A stretch of DNA of 63,731 nt, from assembly GCA_947169245.1 (NCBI GenBank), contig CAMVPA010000018.1:1-63731 (forward strand). The letters run 5' to 3'. The position numbers and the translations under genes are program-made. Below are positions 1 through 8,531 of the stretch, one piece after another. The notes under the pieces are model-generated. The model ran no database searches and was not told where the DNA came from. It saw nothing but the letters and a program-made list of their open reading frames with translations. Positions within the stretch are counted from its first letter, which is position 1, and every line of letters starts with the position of its first letter. The stretch comes from an uncultured Prevotellaceae bacterium. GTDB taxonomy: Bacteria; Bacteroidota; Bacteroidia; Bacteroidales; Bacteroidaceae.

Positions 1-681
1 TTCGTCAACCGCGTCGACACGCCGAAGCTGCCCAACGGCGACTACGACTTCGACAACATCGAGACGGTGGAGTACCGGCTGCTTCAGGACCACCTGCAGC
101 GACTGATGCAGGGCGAGCGTGTGGAGATTCCCGAATACAACTTCGTCACCGGCAAGCGCGAGTGGAACGGCAAGAAGCTGAAGCTGGGCAGCGACACCGT
201 ACTCATCATCGAGGGCATACACGCCCTGAACCCGCTACTGACGGAGAAGCTGCCTGACAGTCTGAAGTACAAGATATACATCTCGGCGCTGACCAGCATC
301 TCGCTCGACGACCACAACTGGATTCCCGTACGCGACAACCGCCTGCTGCGCCGCATCATCCGCGACTACAACAAAGGCGCCTTCACTGCCCAGCAGACCA
401 TCGCCCAGTGGAAGAACGTGCTCGCAGCCGAGGACCAGTGGATATTCCCCTATCAGGAGACGGCCGACGTGATGTTCAACTCGGCGCTGAACATCGAGTT
501 CGCCGTGCTGCGCACCCACGCCGAGATCATCCTCTCGTCGGTGCCGAAGAACTGTCCCGAGTACAGCGAGGCCCACCGTCTGCTGAAGTTCCTCCGCTTC
601 TTCCTGCCCGTCTCGGACAAGGAGATTCCCCCCACATCGATCATGCGCGAGTTTGTGGGCGGCAGCAGCTTCAAGTATTGA
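1..681 (+). CDS. Uridine kinase-like nucleoside kinase, C-terminal part (5' end outside window)
   Basis: The reading frame is open from the first base and ends at the TGA at 679-681, so only the last 226 codons are present. The protein shows the uridine/phosphoribulokinase P-loop kinase fold after the Walker A region: a YxFVTGKR segment, a VLIIEGIHALNP strand (the acidic strand of these kinases), and RDNRLLRRIIRDYNKG, an Arg-rich lid-like segment. Long uridine kinase-like proteins with N-terminal TGS/ThrRS-like domains are common in Bacteroidetes, and this C-terminal region resembles them. The N-terminal domains cannot be seen here. The expected reaction is phosphorylation of uridine/cytidine in pyrimidine salvage, but the exact substrate is inferred from the family. 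Confidence 0.8.
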   Translation, partial: FVNRVDTPKLPNGDYDFDNIETVEYRLLQDHLQRLMQGERVEIPEYNFVTGKREWNGKKLKLGSDTVLIIEGIHALNPLLTEKLPDSLKYKIYISALTSISLDDHNWIPVRDNRLLRRIIRDYNKGAFTAQQTIAQWKNVLAAEDQWIFPYQETADVMFNSALNIEFAVLRTHAEIILSSVPKNCPEYSEAHRLLKFLRFFLPVSDKEIPPTSIMREFVGGSSFKY

Positions 682-722
682 TTACTCATCACATAAAACC
701 AATAACCAACTATTCATTACGT

Positions 723-2291
723 ATGAAAAAACTGTTTTTACCTCTTCTGCTCATGGTAGCAGTGTCTGCTCATGCAGCAGAGAACCCGGTGTTAACAATC
801 GAGGGTGGCCAGGTGCAGGGCGTCGTGGCCGACGACCATCCCGAAGTGTTTGTCTATCGCGGCATTCCCTACGCAGCGCCTCCCATCCGCGAGAACCGCT
901 GGAAGGCTCCGCAGCCCGTCCAGCCCTGGAAGGGTGTAAAGATCTGCGACACCTTCGGACGCCCCAGCTACCAGGCCATCCAGTACACCGGCGGCTACTA
1001 CACCGAGTGGGGCTACGGCAAGGAGGCCGCCTTCAGCGAGGACTGCCTGTACCTGAACGTATGGACGAAGGCTCCCGGTCAGGTGGGCAAGAAGTTGCCC
1101 GTGGCCCTGTGGATTCACGGCGGCGGCTACCGCGAGGGCTTCGGCTCTGAGCCCGAGTTCGACGGACAGGAGTGGGGCGCCAAGGACGTGGTGCTCGTCT
1201 CCATCAACTACCGTCTGGGCATCTTCGGTTTCCTCTGTCACCCCGCACTGGCTGAGGAGAGTCCCAACAAGGTGTCGGGCAACTACGGCATCCTCGACCA
1301 GATTGAGGCCCTGAAGTGGATCAAGAAGAACATTGCCCAGTTTGGTGGCGACCCGGGCAACGTGACCATCTTCGGACAGAGTGCCGGCGGCGGCAGCGTG
1401 CGCACGCTCTGTGAGAGTCCGCTGGCCCGCGGCCTGTTCCACAAGGCTGTCATCATGAGCGCCCAGGGCCTCAGCATCCCCAACCCCAACGGTGGCGGCA
1501 TGATGGGTGGCCGTTACAGTGGCGGTTCCATCGAGGACGCAGCCAACAACGCCAAGAAGATGTTCGACTGGGCTGGCATGACCGACCTGCAAAAGATGCG
1601 TCAGGCCTCAACGGAGACCGTCTTCGCACTGCCTACCATCTACCAGCAGGTCAACAACCCCGCACCGCAGGGTGGCGGCATGATGGGTATGATGCGCATG
1701 GGCATGGGCTTTATGCCGATGATTGACGGCTACGTCAGCGTAAAGAGCTTCGACGATGCCACCCGCGAGGGAACGCTGGCCGACGTGCCCTACATGATTG
1801 GCTTCACGCTGAACGACATGGGCAACATGGCACCCAACATTGCCGAGTTCTGCAAGGTGCGCGCCGAGAAGGGCGGCAAGGCCTGGGCCTACGAGTTTGC
1901 CCGTCCGCTGCCCGACGACGGCAGCCATCCCGAGGTGACGCAGCGCCTGCGTGGCGCCTTCCACTCCAGCGACCTGTGGTTTGTCTTCAAGAGCCTCAAG
2001 CACTGCTGGCGCCCCTGGACCAAGGGTGACTGGGACCTCTCTGAGAAGATGCTGACGGCCTGGACCAACTTCGCCAAGTACAGCGACCCCAACGGCCCGA
2101 AGGGCGGCGCCTGGGCTCCCTGCACCGAGAAGAATCCCAAGTTCATGGTGTTCAAGCTGAACGACAAGGACGCCGAGGCCTCGTTCTTCGGCGAGCCTGA
2201 GAAAGCGCCTCAGGGCCAGGGCTTCGGCTTCGGATTCCCCGGCGGCGGCAATCCCGGCGCTGGTAATCCCGGCGCTGGCAGGAGACAGTAA
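723..2291 (+). CDS. Secreted type-B carboxylesterase
   Basis: A 522-residue alpha/beta hydrolase of the carboxylesterase type B (para-nitrobenzyl esterase) family. The ATG at 723 gives a clean signal peptide (MKKLFLPLLLMVAVSAHAA), so export to the periplasm is expected; the open frame further upstream is not used. The oxyanion-hole motif HGGGY is near residue 140, the nucleophile is Ser220 in GQSAGGG, and FHSSDLWFVF carries the C-terminal catalytic His. The tail is rich in Gly, Pro and Met (GGGNPGAG repeats), which is unusual and probably disordered. It lies 41 bp after the kinase gene and converges with menD. It likely hydrolyses ester side groups of plant or drug-like substrates; the natural substrate is unknown. 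Confidence 0.88.
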   Translation: MKKLFLPLLLMVAVSAHAAENPVLTIEGGQVQGVVADDHPEVFVYRGIPYAAPPIRENRWKAPQPVQPWKGVKICDTFGRPSYQAIQYTGGYYTEWGYGKEAAFSEDCLYLNVWTKAPGQVGKKLPVALWIHGGGYREGFGSEPEFDGQEWGAKDVVLVSINYRLGIFGFLCHPALAEESPNKVSGNYGILDQIEALKWIKKNIAQFGGDPGNVTIFGQSAGGGSVRTLCESPLARGLFHKAVIMSAQGLSIPNPNGGGMMGGRYSGGSIEDAANNAKKMFDWAGMTDLQKMRQASTETVFALPTIYQQVNNPAPQGGGMMGMMRMGMGFMPMIDGYVSVKSFDDATREGTLADVPYMIGFTLNDMGNMAPNIAEFCKVRAEKGGKAWAYEFARPLPDDGSHPEVTQRLRGAFHSSDLWFVFKSLKHCWRPWTKGDWDLSEKMLTAWTNFAKYSDPNGPKGGAWAPCTEKNPKFMVFKLNDKDAEASFFGEPEKAPQGQGFGFGFPGGGNPGAGNPGAGRRQ

Positions 2292-2297
2292 ATAGAA

Positions 2298-3809
2298 CTA
2301 CACTTGCTTTTGCCCGTCGTCAGAAAAGAAGACCTCGAGCAGGACAGGGCGTTCACTCTCTAAATTGATGAGGGAGTCGACGCCCTGTTGCATTTCCTCC
2401 ATATTTGCGGCCTTGAGATAGACGACATCGTTCTGACGGCAGATGCCATCGGCCGAGGTGTGATGACGGGCAGCCACCAGACTGTCGCTGGCCGGACTCT
2501 GCCCGAGTCCGGGCAGGGTGTCGAAGATGGCGCCATGGCCGTTGTTGAGCAGCAGGATGCGGAAGTTGTCGCGCAGGTTCCGGTTCCATAGCGCGTTCTG
2601 GTCGTAGAAGAAGCTGAGGTCGCCAATGACGCAGAAAACCTTAAAGAGGTGAGAAACGACCGAGAAGCCAGCAGCTGTCGACAGCGAGCCCTCAATGCCG
2701 TTGACGCCACGGTTGCAGTAGACGGGAGCCTTCGCATAGGTATTGGCCAGACGGATGGCCGTGCTGTTGGCGTAGTGCACTTGGTGAAGGGCTGTCCGTT
2801 GCTGTTCGAAATACCTGACGGTAGCAGCCGGCGAGTAAGGGAGCCCGGCGGAGTCTACCTGCTGCCGGAGCTCTGCCAGCAGCGCCTCCCACTTCTGCAC
2901 AAAGGGATGGGGCTCCTGCTCCAGATTGAAGCGCACCATGTCGGCCATCACTTCGGGGTCGCCCTGAACGACATGGGTCAGGTTCATGAACGTGTCGGTC
3001 ACCTCGCCTTCGCGGTTGACCACCCACGTCTGCTTGGCCTTACGCAGAAAGCGCTTCAGGCGCTTGCTGACGATGGAGCCACCGGTGTAGAGCACGAAGT
3101 CGGGCACGTAGGCCTCGTCGTCGCCGACTTTAGCCACGGCCTCGTCCATCAGCGGATTCATGGGCTGTCCGGCAATGAGCATGGGGCGGCTGGCCTGCAT
3201 GAACATGTGGCACACATGGTTCAGCACGACAGGCCGCATGTCGGCAGGCGTGAAGTCAATCTTCCGCTCCTCAGGCAAGCTGTCCACCGTGAATGAGAAC
3301 AGCGGCTCCGTGATGGGCACGTTGATGTGCACAGGGGCATGCCGCTCCATCAGCGCCTCGTTGACCAGGCGGTTGCAGTACCAACGGGAGTCGGCGTCGT
3401 GGGGTTCGGGCAGGGAAACTGCCCGACGCACGAAGCGCCCGAGGGCGTCGGGCTGCGGCAGTGTCTGGCCGTCGAGCTGGTCTATCCACGACTCCGGGCG
3501 GTCGGCACTGATGACAACCAAAGGCAGGTGCTGATAGTAGGCCTCGGCCACGGCGGGAGCCAGATTGAGCAGGGCCGTGCCGCTGGTGACACAGACAACC
3601 ACAGGCTCATGCAAAGCCTGCGCCATGCCCAGGGCATAGAAGCCGGCCGAGCGTTCATCGGTCACCGGGTAGCACACTATGTCGGGACACTCGTTCAGAT
3701 TGTGTACGATGGGTGCGTTGCGGCTGCCTGGGCAGACCACAGCATGACGCACCTCGTGAGCCACGAGCAGGGCGGTCAATATGTTTACGTTCTCTTTATT
3801 GCTATACAT
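2298..3809 (-). CDS. menD: MenD, SEPHCHC synthase
   Basis: A 503-residue thiamine-diphosphate enzyme that joins isochorismate and 2-oxoglutarate in menaquinone synthesis. The N-terminal PYR-like domain shows VCPGSRNAP, the TDERSAGFYALGMA segment with the cofactor-activating Glu, and VTSGTALLNLAPAVAEA. The C-terminal half has the ThDP/Mg motif GDLSFFYDQNAL followed by LLLNNGHGAIF. It is slightly shorter than typical MenD proteins (about 550) but has all the main blocks. It is the last gene of a minus-strand operon, 20 bp after menF, and that gap contains a simple repeat of the TTACCTCTCACCTC type. Confidence 0.95.
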   Translation of the reverse strand: MYSNKENVNILTALLVAHEVRHAVVCPGSRNAPIVHNLNECPDIVCYPVTDERSAGFYALGMAQALHEPVVVCVTSGTALLNLAPAVAEAYYQHLPLVVISADRPESWIDQLDGQTLPQPDALGRFVRRAVSLPEPHDADSRWYCNRLVNEALMERHAPVHINVPITEPLFSFTVDSLPEERKIDFTPADMRPVVLNHVCHMFMQASRPMLIAGQPMNPLMDEAVAKVGDDEAYVPDFVLYTGGSIVSKRLKRFLRKAKQTWVVNREGEVTDTFMNLTHVVQGDPEVMADMVRFNLEQEPHPFVQKWEALLAELRQQVDSAGLPYSPAATVRYFEQQRTALHQVHYANSTAIRLANTYAKAPVYCNRGVNGIEGSLSTAAGFSVVSHLFKVFCVIGDLSFFYDQNALWNRNLRDNFRILLLNNGHGAIFDTLPGLGQSPASDSLVAARHHTSADGICRQNDVVYLKAANMEEMQQGVDSLINLESERPVLLEVFFSDDGQKQV

Positions 3810-3829
3810 TTTCTCTTACTTCTTACCTC

Positions 3830-4885
3830 TCACCTCAAGAACACCCTCCTCATGGTCTGCATCTTCGCCTCCGTCTCCTGCCACTCCAGTTCTTCGACAC
3901 TGTCCCTAAGAAGTCCGCCCCCGGCGTAGAGGTGGTAGACATCGCGGTCGATGTTCATGCAACGGAGCGAGACGTAGAGATGGGTGACAGGTGATAGGTG
4001 ATGGGTGATGGGCATATTGAGCGGCCCCATGAAGCCGCTATAGTAACGGCGCGGGGTATGCTCGTTATGCACAATGAATTCGAAAGCCTCGCGCTTGGGC
4101 AGGCCACAGACAGCCGGCGTGGGATGGAGCGCCATCAGCAGGTCGCCCAGACAGTCGTCGGACGGCAGGGAGAACGTGAAGTCGCTGCGCAGATGGACCA
4201 GATTGGCGGCACGGACGGTGCGCGGCCCCTCCTCCTGGAAATCGGCAGTGAAACGCTCCAGACACTCGGCGATGTATGTGGCCACGACCCGCTGCTCCTC
4301 GATATTCTTCGTGCTCCAACGGGCCGTCTCTCCCTCTCCCAGCAACTGGTCGCCCTCCAGCGCCATCGTTCCAGCCAGAGCGATGGTACGCCAGCTTGCG
4401 CCGTCGCCATCGAGCAGTATCTCCGGGGTTGCCGTCAACCAGAGCCCGCTCTGTGGCGTATAGACCTGCGCTATGAACATGCGGGGATAAAGCTGGCAAG
4501 CCCGCAGGAACAACTCTGCGGGGTCAACGGACTGTACCGCCACTTCGTCGGCACAGCGCGCCAGCACAATCTTGCGGAACGTGCCCTGCTGCAACTGTGC
4601 GTGGAAGCTGGAGAAGTCGATGTGGTAGTTGGAACGGGCATTGTCCGATTGGCCGGAAATGCCGGAACTGCCGGCATCGACGGAGACTCCGGAGAGTTCG
4701 ACCTCCGTCACCTTCTCTGGTGCAATCAGCACGATCGGCTGCTCCTGTTTCACCTGAAACGGCGCAATGACAAACCCCGAACATCCATTGAGCAGAGCGC
4801 AGGAGGTAATCTCCTGCGTAGAGCCCTGCACCCTCACATAACGGTCGGCATGCGGCAAACGGTAGAGAGCAAACGCTGACGCCAT
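3830..4885 (-). CDS. menF: Isochorismate synthase MenF
   Basis: A 351-residue chorismate-utilising enzyme that converts chorismate to isochorismate, the first committed step towards menaquinone. The family core is seen in KIVLARC, TPEILL, ALAGTM, a long helix with NIEEQRVVATYI, and HPTPAVCGLPK, the conserved active-site loop. About residues 291-303 (bases 3977-4013) hold MPITHHLSPV, encoded by a tandem GGTGATGGGTGAT-type repeat; it looks like an in-frame insertion before the family strand HLYVSLRCM. The TGA stop at 3830-3832 also lies in a simple-repeat tract. The start ATG is 1 bp after the stop of the upstream thioesterase gene, so the two are probably co-translated. Confidence 0.93.
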   Translation of the reverse strand: MASAFALYRLPHADRYVRVQGSTQEITSCALLNGCSGFVIAPFQVKQEQPIVLIAPEKVTEVELSGVSVDAGSSGISGQSDNARSNYHIDFSSFHAQLQQGTFRKIVLARCADEVAVQSVDPAELFLRACQLYPRMFIAQVYTPQSGLWLTATPEILLDGDGASWRTIALAGTMALEGDQLLGEGETARWSTKNIEEQRVVATYIAECLERFTADFQEEGPRTVRAANLVHLRSDFTFSLPSDDCLGDLLMALHPTPAVCGLPKREAFEFIVHNEHTPRRYYSGFMGPLNMPITHHLSPVTHLYVSLRCMNIDRDVYHLYAGGGLLRDSVEELEWQETEAKMQTMRRVFLR

Positions 4886-4886
4886 G

Positions 4887-5297
4887 CTATTTCGACTTTA
4901 TCACGTAGTTAGTCACACGAACGGTCGAGATGAGCTCATCGGCCGAGTTCCTGATATCGACCGTCCACACATGCAGCGTATTGCCACAGTGCTGCAGACG
5001 GGCATAGGCCGTCACGGTGTCGCCCTCGGCAACAGCCTGCACATGGCTGCCGCTGATCTCAATGCCCACACAGGCACAGCCGGGACAGAGCGCCGACGAG
5101 CCGACGCCCGCCACGTTCTCGGCCAGAGCCAGCGAGGCGCCGCCACTCAGGAATCCGAACGGCTGGCGGTTGCGCTCATCGACCTTCATGCGGGCCATAC
5201 ACGTATCGTCCTCGGGCGTGGAGATGAACTCCATACCGAGGGCTGTACTCAGATTGGGTTTCGCGTTAATCAGTTCGTTGATTCTTTCTACGTCCAT
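4887..5297 (-). CDS. Hotdog-fold thioesterase, likely DHNA-CoA hydrolase
   Basis: A 136-residue PaaI/MenI-type acyl-CoA thioesterase. It has the hotdog signature: ALGMEF, a central GFLSGGASLALAENVAG helix with the catalytic acidic residue, and the strand GDTVTAYARLQHCGNTLHVW. It is the first gene of the menaquinone operon, 1 bp ahead of menF and then menD. Hydrolysis of 1,4-dihydroxy-2-naphthoyl-CoA is therefore the most likely job, though the sequence alone does not fix the substrate. The remaining men genes (menB, menC, menE, menA) are not in the window. Confidence 0.85.
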   Translation of the reverse strand: MDVERINELINAKPNLSTALGMEFISTPEDDTCMARMKVDERNRQPFGFLSGGASLALAENVAGVGSSALCPGCACVGIEISGSHVQAVAEGDTVTAYARLQHCGNTLHVWTVDIRNSADELISTVRVTNYVIKSK

Positions 5298-5385
5298 TCC
5301 TTATTTCCTCATTTAACTCCGTTGACTTTTGTCGCGACTCAGCCATCCAAGCAAGCTTGACGGCTCTCGCTGCTCCAAAAAGTTC

Positions 5386-6366
5386 TCACTTAAACAAGGA
5401 GTACTCCTTCACGTCCCACGCGACGGCGCTGGCTCCCAGCACATCGCGTTCACGGTTGTCGAGCATGGAGACAAGAAGCTTCACCTTTCCCCTCATGTTG
5501 CGGAACACATTCTCCTCGAAGGTCTCTGCCGTAGGCTCCAGCAACCACTTGCCTGCCTTCGAGATGCCTCCGGTAAAGATGATGGCCTCGGGATTGACGA
5601 TTGAAGCATAATTGGCCAGACAGAGGCCAAGAACATGGCCCGTGCGGCGATAGACCTCAATGGCCAGTTCGTCGCCCTGATCGCAACACTCCTTTATGGT
5701 ACGGGCCGACAGGTTCTCCAGACTGCGCATCAGCGAGGGGGCATCGCTCTCAGCCATCACCTCCTTGGCGGTATCAATAATACCCTTAGAGTTGACGTAT
5801 GTCTCTATACAACCACGATGACCACAGCCACACAGACGCCCATTCGGGATGATGCACGTATGGCCTATCTCGCCGGCAAAACCCATTGCGCCAAGATGGA
5901 CACGCCCGTTGGAGAAGATACAACTGCCCAGTCCAAGACCGATGTTCAGCACGATGAAGTCGTTCATGCCGTGGGCCGAGCCAAAGACTTTCTCACCCAT
6001 AGCAGCAGCATGGGCATCGTTGGCCACACCCACTGCCAGTCCCAGACGGTCGCGCATCATCGCAGCCAAGGGGATGACGCCCTTCCACGGGAAATTGGTT
6101 GCATTCTCAATGCAGCCTGTAGTGAAATTGGCACTGGGCGAACTGACGCCTACCGAACGGATGGTCTCGTAGCCGTCATTCTTCTCCCCCAACTCGATAA
6201 TGGCATCGCAGAGCTTGGCCACGAAATCGGTGGCATTGTCACAGTCGAACGTCGGGAAACTATCCCTCGCTATCACGTTGCCACGGATGTCGACGATGCC
6301 GTAGGTGGTACGCTCGGAACTGATATCTACACCGACGACGCGGGTCTTTAGTTGTACCAGGTTCAT
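5386..6366 (-). CDS. ROK-family sugar kinase-like protein, paralog 1
   Basis: A 326-residue ROK protein (repressor/ORF/kinase fold) without an N-terminal DNA-binding domain, so kinase-type rather than NagC/Mlc-type. Visible motifs are the N-terminal nucleotide strand VVGVDISSERTTYGIVD, the catalytic-Asp segment ANDAHAAAMGE, and the zinc motif GHTC...CGCGHRGCIE. The phosphate loop, usually GTGxG, reads IGLGLGS, so the conserved Thr is Leu. It is the last of three tandem paralogs, 11 bp after paralog 2. A sugar or amino-sugar kinase role is known for the family, but the altered loop leaves activity uncertain. Confidence 0.85.
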   Translation of the reverse strand: MNLVQLKTRVVGVDISSERTTYGIVDIRGNVIARDSFPTFDCDNATDFVAKLCDAIIELGEKNDGYETIRSVGVSSPSANFTTGCIENATNFPWKGVIPLAAMMRDRLGLAVGVANDAHAAAMGEKVFGSAHGMNDFIVLNIGLGLGSCIFSNGRVHLGAMGFAGEIGHTCIIPNGRLCGCGHRGCIETYVNSKGIIDTAKEVMAESDAPSLMRSLENLSARTIKECCDQGDELAIEVYRRTGHVLGLCLANYASIVNPEAIIFTGGISKAGKWLLEPTAETFEENVFRNMRGKVKLLVSMLDNRERDVLGASAVAWDVKEYSLFK

Positions 6367-6377
6367 ATACCTATTTT

Positions 6378-7364
6378 TTATTTATATAACGAATACTCTT
6401 TGACATCCCAGGCCAGCGCGCTGGCACCAAGCACATCGCGCTCACCCTCCTTGAGGATGGAGACAAGGAGACGCACATTTCCGCGTATGTTGTGGAACAC
6501 ATGCTCGTCGAAAGCCTGACGCATAGGCTTCAGCAGCCACTTGCCGGCCTGCATCATGTCGCCTGTCAGGATGATTGCCTCGGGATTGAGCACCGAGGCA
6601 TAGTTAGCCAGTCCGACGCCCAGCATCATGCCCACCTTCTGGAACGTCCTGATGGCCACCTTGTCGCCCTTGTCGCAGCTGTCGATAATCGTACGCACCG
6701 AAATCTCTTCCAACTGGCTGAGCAGTGACGGCTCGTTACTCTCCTCCAGTAACTCCTCAGCCGTCTTGATGAGTCCGCGGTCCGAGACATAGGTCTCCAG
6801 ACAGCCCCTGCGCCCGCAGCCACACAGCCGGCCACCTACCTCCACGCAGGTATGGCCCACCTCACCGGCAAAACCGTTGACGCCGAGATGGGGAAGACCG
6901 TTCGTAAAGATACAGCTGCCCAGGCCACCATGGCTGATGGATACAACGACGAAATCTTTCATGCCGTGGGCCGAGCCGAAAGCCTTCTCGCCCAGTGCCG
7001 TGATGTGGGCATCGTTGGCAAGTGCCACTGCCAGTCCCAGACGGTCCTGAAGCATGGCTGCCAAAGGCACTACGCCCTTCCACTGGAGGTTGGCAGCGTT
7101 CTCAATACACCCTGTCAGATAATTGGCACTTGGAGCACTGATACCCACCGAACGGATGGACTCGTAACCGCCATTCTCCTCAATCATGGCTAAGACGCGG
7201 TCGCACAATTCCGTCACATAAGCAGCGACATTAGGGAAGTCACTGGTTTGGAAATAATCCAACGCAAGAATCTCGCCTCTGATATTGACAACGGCATAGG
7301 TGGTACGCCCCTCGCGTATATCGATGCCGACAACACGTGTTTTTATCTGGTCTACTTCTTCCAT
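6378..7364 (-). CDS. ROK-family sugar kinase-like protein, paralog 2
   Basis: A 328-residue ROK protein, middle gene of the tandem triplet (21 bp after paralog 3, 11 bp before paralog 1). The catalytic-Asp segment LANDAHITALGE is intact and the zinc-binding segment CGCGRRGCLE is complete. The phosphate-binding loop is the most divergent of the three: VSISHGGLGS in place of a GTGxGS loop. The N-terminal strand reads VVGIDIREGRTTYAVV instead of the usual DIGGT. It is probably a sugar-binding or kinase-like protein; catalytic competence is doubtful on sequence grounds. Confidence 0.85.
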   Translation of the reverse strand: MEEVDQIKTRVVGIDIREGRTTYAVVNIRGEILALDYFQTSDFPNVAAYVTELCDRVLAMIEENGGYESIRSVGISAPSANYLTGCIENAANLQWKGVVPLAAMLQDRLGLAVALANDAHITALGEKAFGSAHGMKDFVVVSISHGGLGSCIFTNGLPHLGVNGFAGEVGHTCVEVGGRLCGCGRRGCLETYVSDRGLIKTAEELLEESNEPSLLSQLEEISVRTIIDSCDKGDKVAIRTFQKVGMMLGVGLANYASVLNPEAIILTGDMMQAGKWLLKPMRQAFDEHVFHNIRGNVRLLVSILKEGERDVLGASALAWDVKEYSLYK

Positions 7365-7385
7365 AACTTCAATTTCCCCTTTCTA

Positions 7386-8366
7386 CTATTTGAAGAGCGA
7401 ATACTCCTTCACCTGCCAGGCCAGCACACTGGCGCCCAGCACGTCGCGTTCGCGGTCGTCGAGCTCGGAGACAAGGAACTTCACTTTTCCCTGAATGTTA
7501 TGGAACACATGCCTGTCGAACGACTCCTTGGCAGGATCCAGCAGCCAATTGCCAGCCTTCGATATGCCGCCTGTGAAGATGATGGCCTCAGGATTGACCA
7601 GCGATGCGTAGTTAGCCAGTCCCAGACCGAGGACCTCACCCGTACGGCGATAGACCTCGATGGCCAGCTCGTCGCCCTGTTCACAGCACTCGGTGACAAT
7701 CTTCGGCGTCAGCTTCTCCTGACTGCGCATCAGCGAGGGAGCGTCCGACTCTGCCAGCACCTCCCGTACCGTCTGGACAATACCCTTCGAGGCCGTATAG
7801 GCTTCTAAGCAGCCGATGTTACCACAACCACAGCGGCGGCCGTGCAGATTGACACACGTATGGCCGATCTCACCGGCATAGCCGTCGTAGCCCAGGTTGA
7901 CCTTACCGTCAGAGAAGATGCAGCTGCCCATGCCCGTTCCCAGCGTGACGACAATGAAGTCGCGCATGCCGTGAGCCGAGCCGAAAGCCTGTTCGCCTAA
8001 TGCCACCACGTGCGAGTTGTTGGCCACTGCCACCGCCAGTCCCAGACGGTCACGGAGGAGTGCTGCCAGCGGGATGATGCCCTTCCATGGCATATTAGGT
8101 GAATTCATGATTGACCCCAACATGAAGTTTGCACTGTGGGCACTGATACCCACCGAGCGGATGGACTCATAGCCTCCGTTGGCCTCTACCATCTCAACGA
8201 TATGTTCACTCAGTGCCGTCACGAAGTTATTGATTTCTGGATAATCTTCTGACGGGAAACTCTCTTTTGCCAGGATATTACCCCTGACATCCACAACGGC
8301 ATAGGTCGTTGCATCAAGACTGATGTCAACACCTACTACTTTCTTCTTAACTACGGAGTCGCTCAT
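7386..8366 (-). CDS. ROK-family protein, paralog 3, catalytic Asp replaced by Asn
   Basis: A 326-residue ROK protein, first gene of the triplet. The ATG at 8364-8366 gives the same length as paralog 1 and lies about 30 nt after a consensus promoter; a TTG at 8402 would lie upstream of the predicted transcription start. It is the only copy with a canonical phosphate loop (LGTGMGS), but the catalytic segment reads VANNSHVVALGE: the Asp codon is AAC (complement of 8016-8018). The zinc motif CGCGNIGCLE is complete. By family knowledge, loss of this Asp should abolish phosphoryl transfer, so it may be a sugar sensor or regulatory subunit. Confidence 0.85.
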   Translation of the reverse strand: MSDSVVKKKVVGVDISLDATTYAVVDVRGNILAKESFPSEDYPEINNFVTALSEHIVEMVEANGGYESIRSVGISAHSANFMLGSIMNSPNMPWKGIIPLAALLRDRLGLAVAVANNSHVVALGEQAFGSAHGMRDFIVVTLGTGMGSCIFSDGKVNLGYDGYAGEIGHTCVNLHGRRCGCGNIGCLEAYTASKGIVQTVREVLAESDAPSLMRSQEKLTPKIVTECCEQGDELAIEVYRRTGEVLGLGLANYASLVNPEAIIFTGGISKAGNWLLDPAKESFDRHVFHNIQGKVKFLVSELDDRERDVLGASVLAWQVKEYSLFK

Positions 8367-8399
8367 TGTATTACGTATGATTGTCTGGTTATTATGCGA

Positions 8400-8430
8400 C
8401 AAATGTAAGCATTTTTACGTAACCAGCCAA
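8400..8430 (-). promoter_or_regulatory. Promoter of the ROK triplet
   Basis: On the minus strand TACATTTG (complement of 8400-8407) matches the TAnnTTTG element, with TTG (8428-8430) 20 bp upstream. The transcription start is expected near 8396, about 30 nt before the ATG of paralog 3. Confidence 0.6.
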
Positions 8431-8491
8431 ACAATTTCCCATTTTTTTTGCAATTATTTACCCAAAACGCGGTTATTTCAATAGAAATTCG

Positions 8492-8499
8492 TAACTTTG
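8492..8499 (+). promoter_or_regulatory. lysS promoter -7 element
   Basis: TAACTTTG matches the Bacteroidetes -7 consensus and lies 33 bp ahead of the lysS ATG; the start of transcription is expected near 8503. Confidence 0.6.
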
Positions 8500-8531
8500 C
8501 ACCCAATAAGTATAATGAATCGAATACAAAC

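Noticed and set aside
8367..8402. TTG start for ROK paralog 3
   Set aside because: It lies upstream of the predicted transcription start, and the ATG at 8366 gives the same length as paralog 1.
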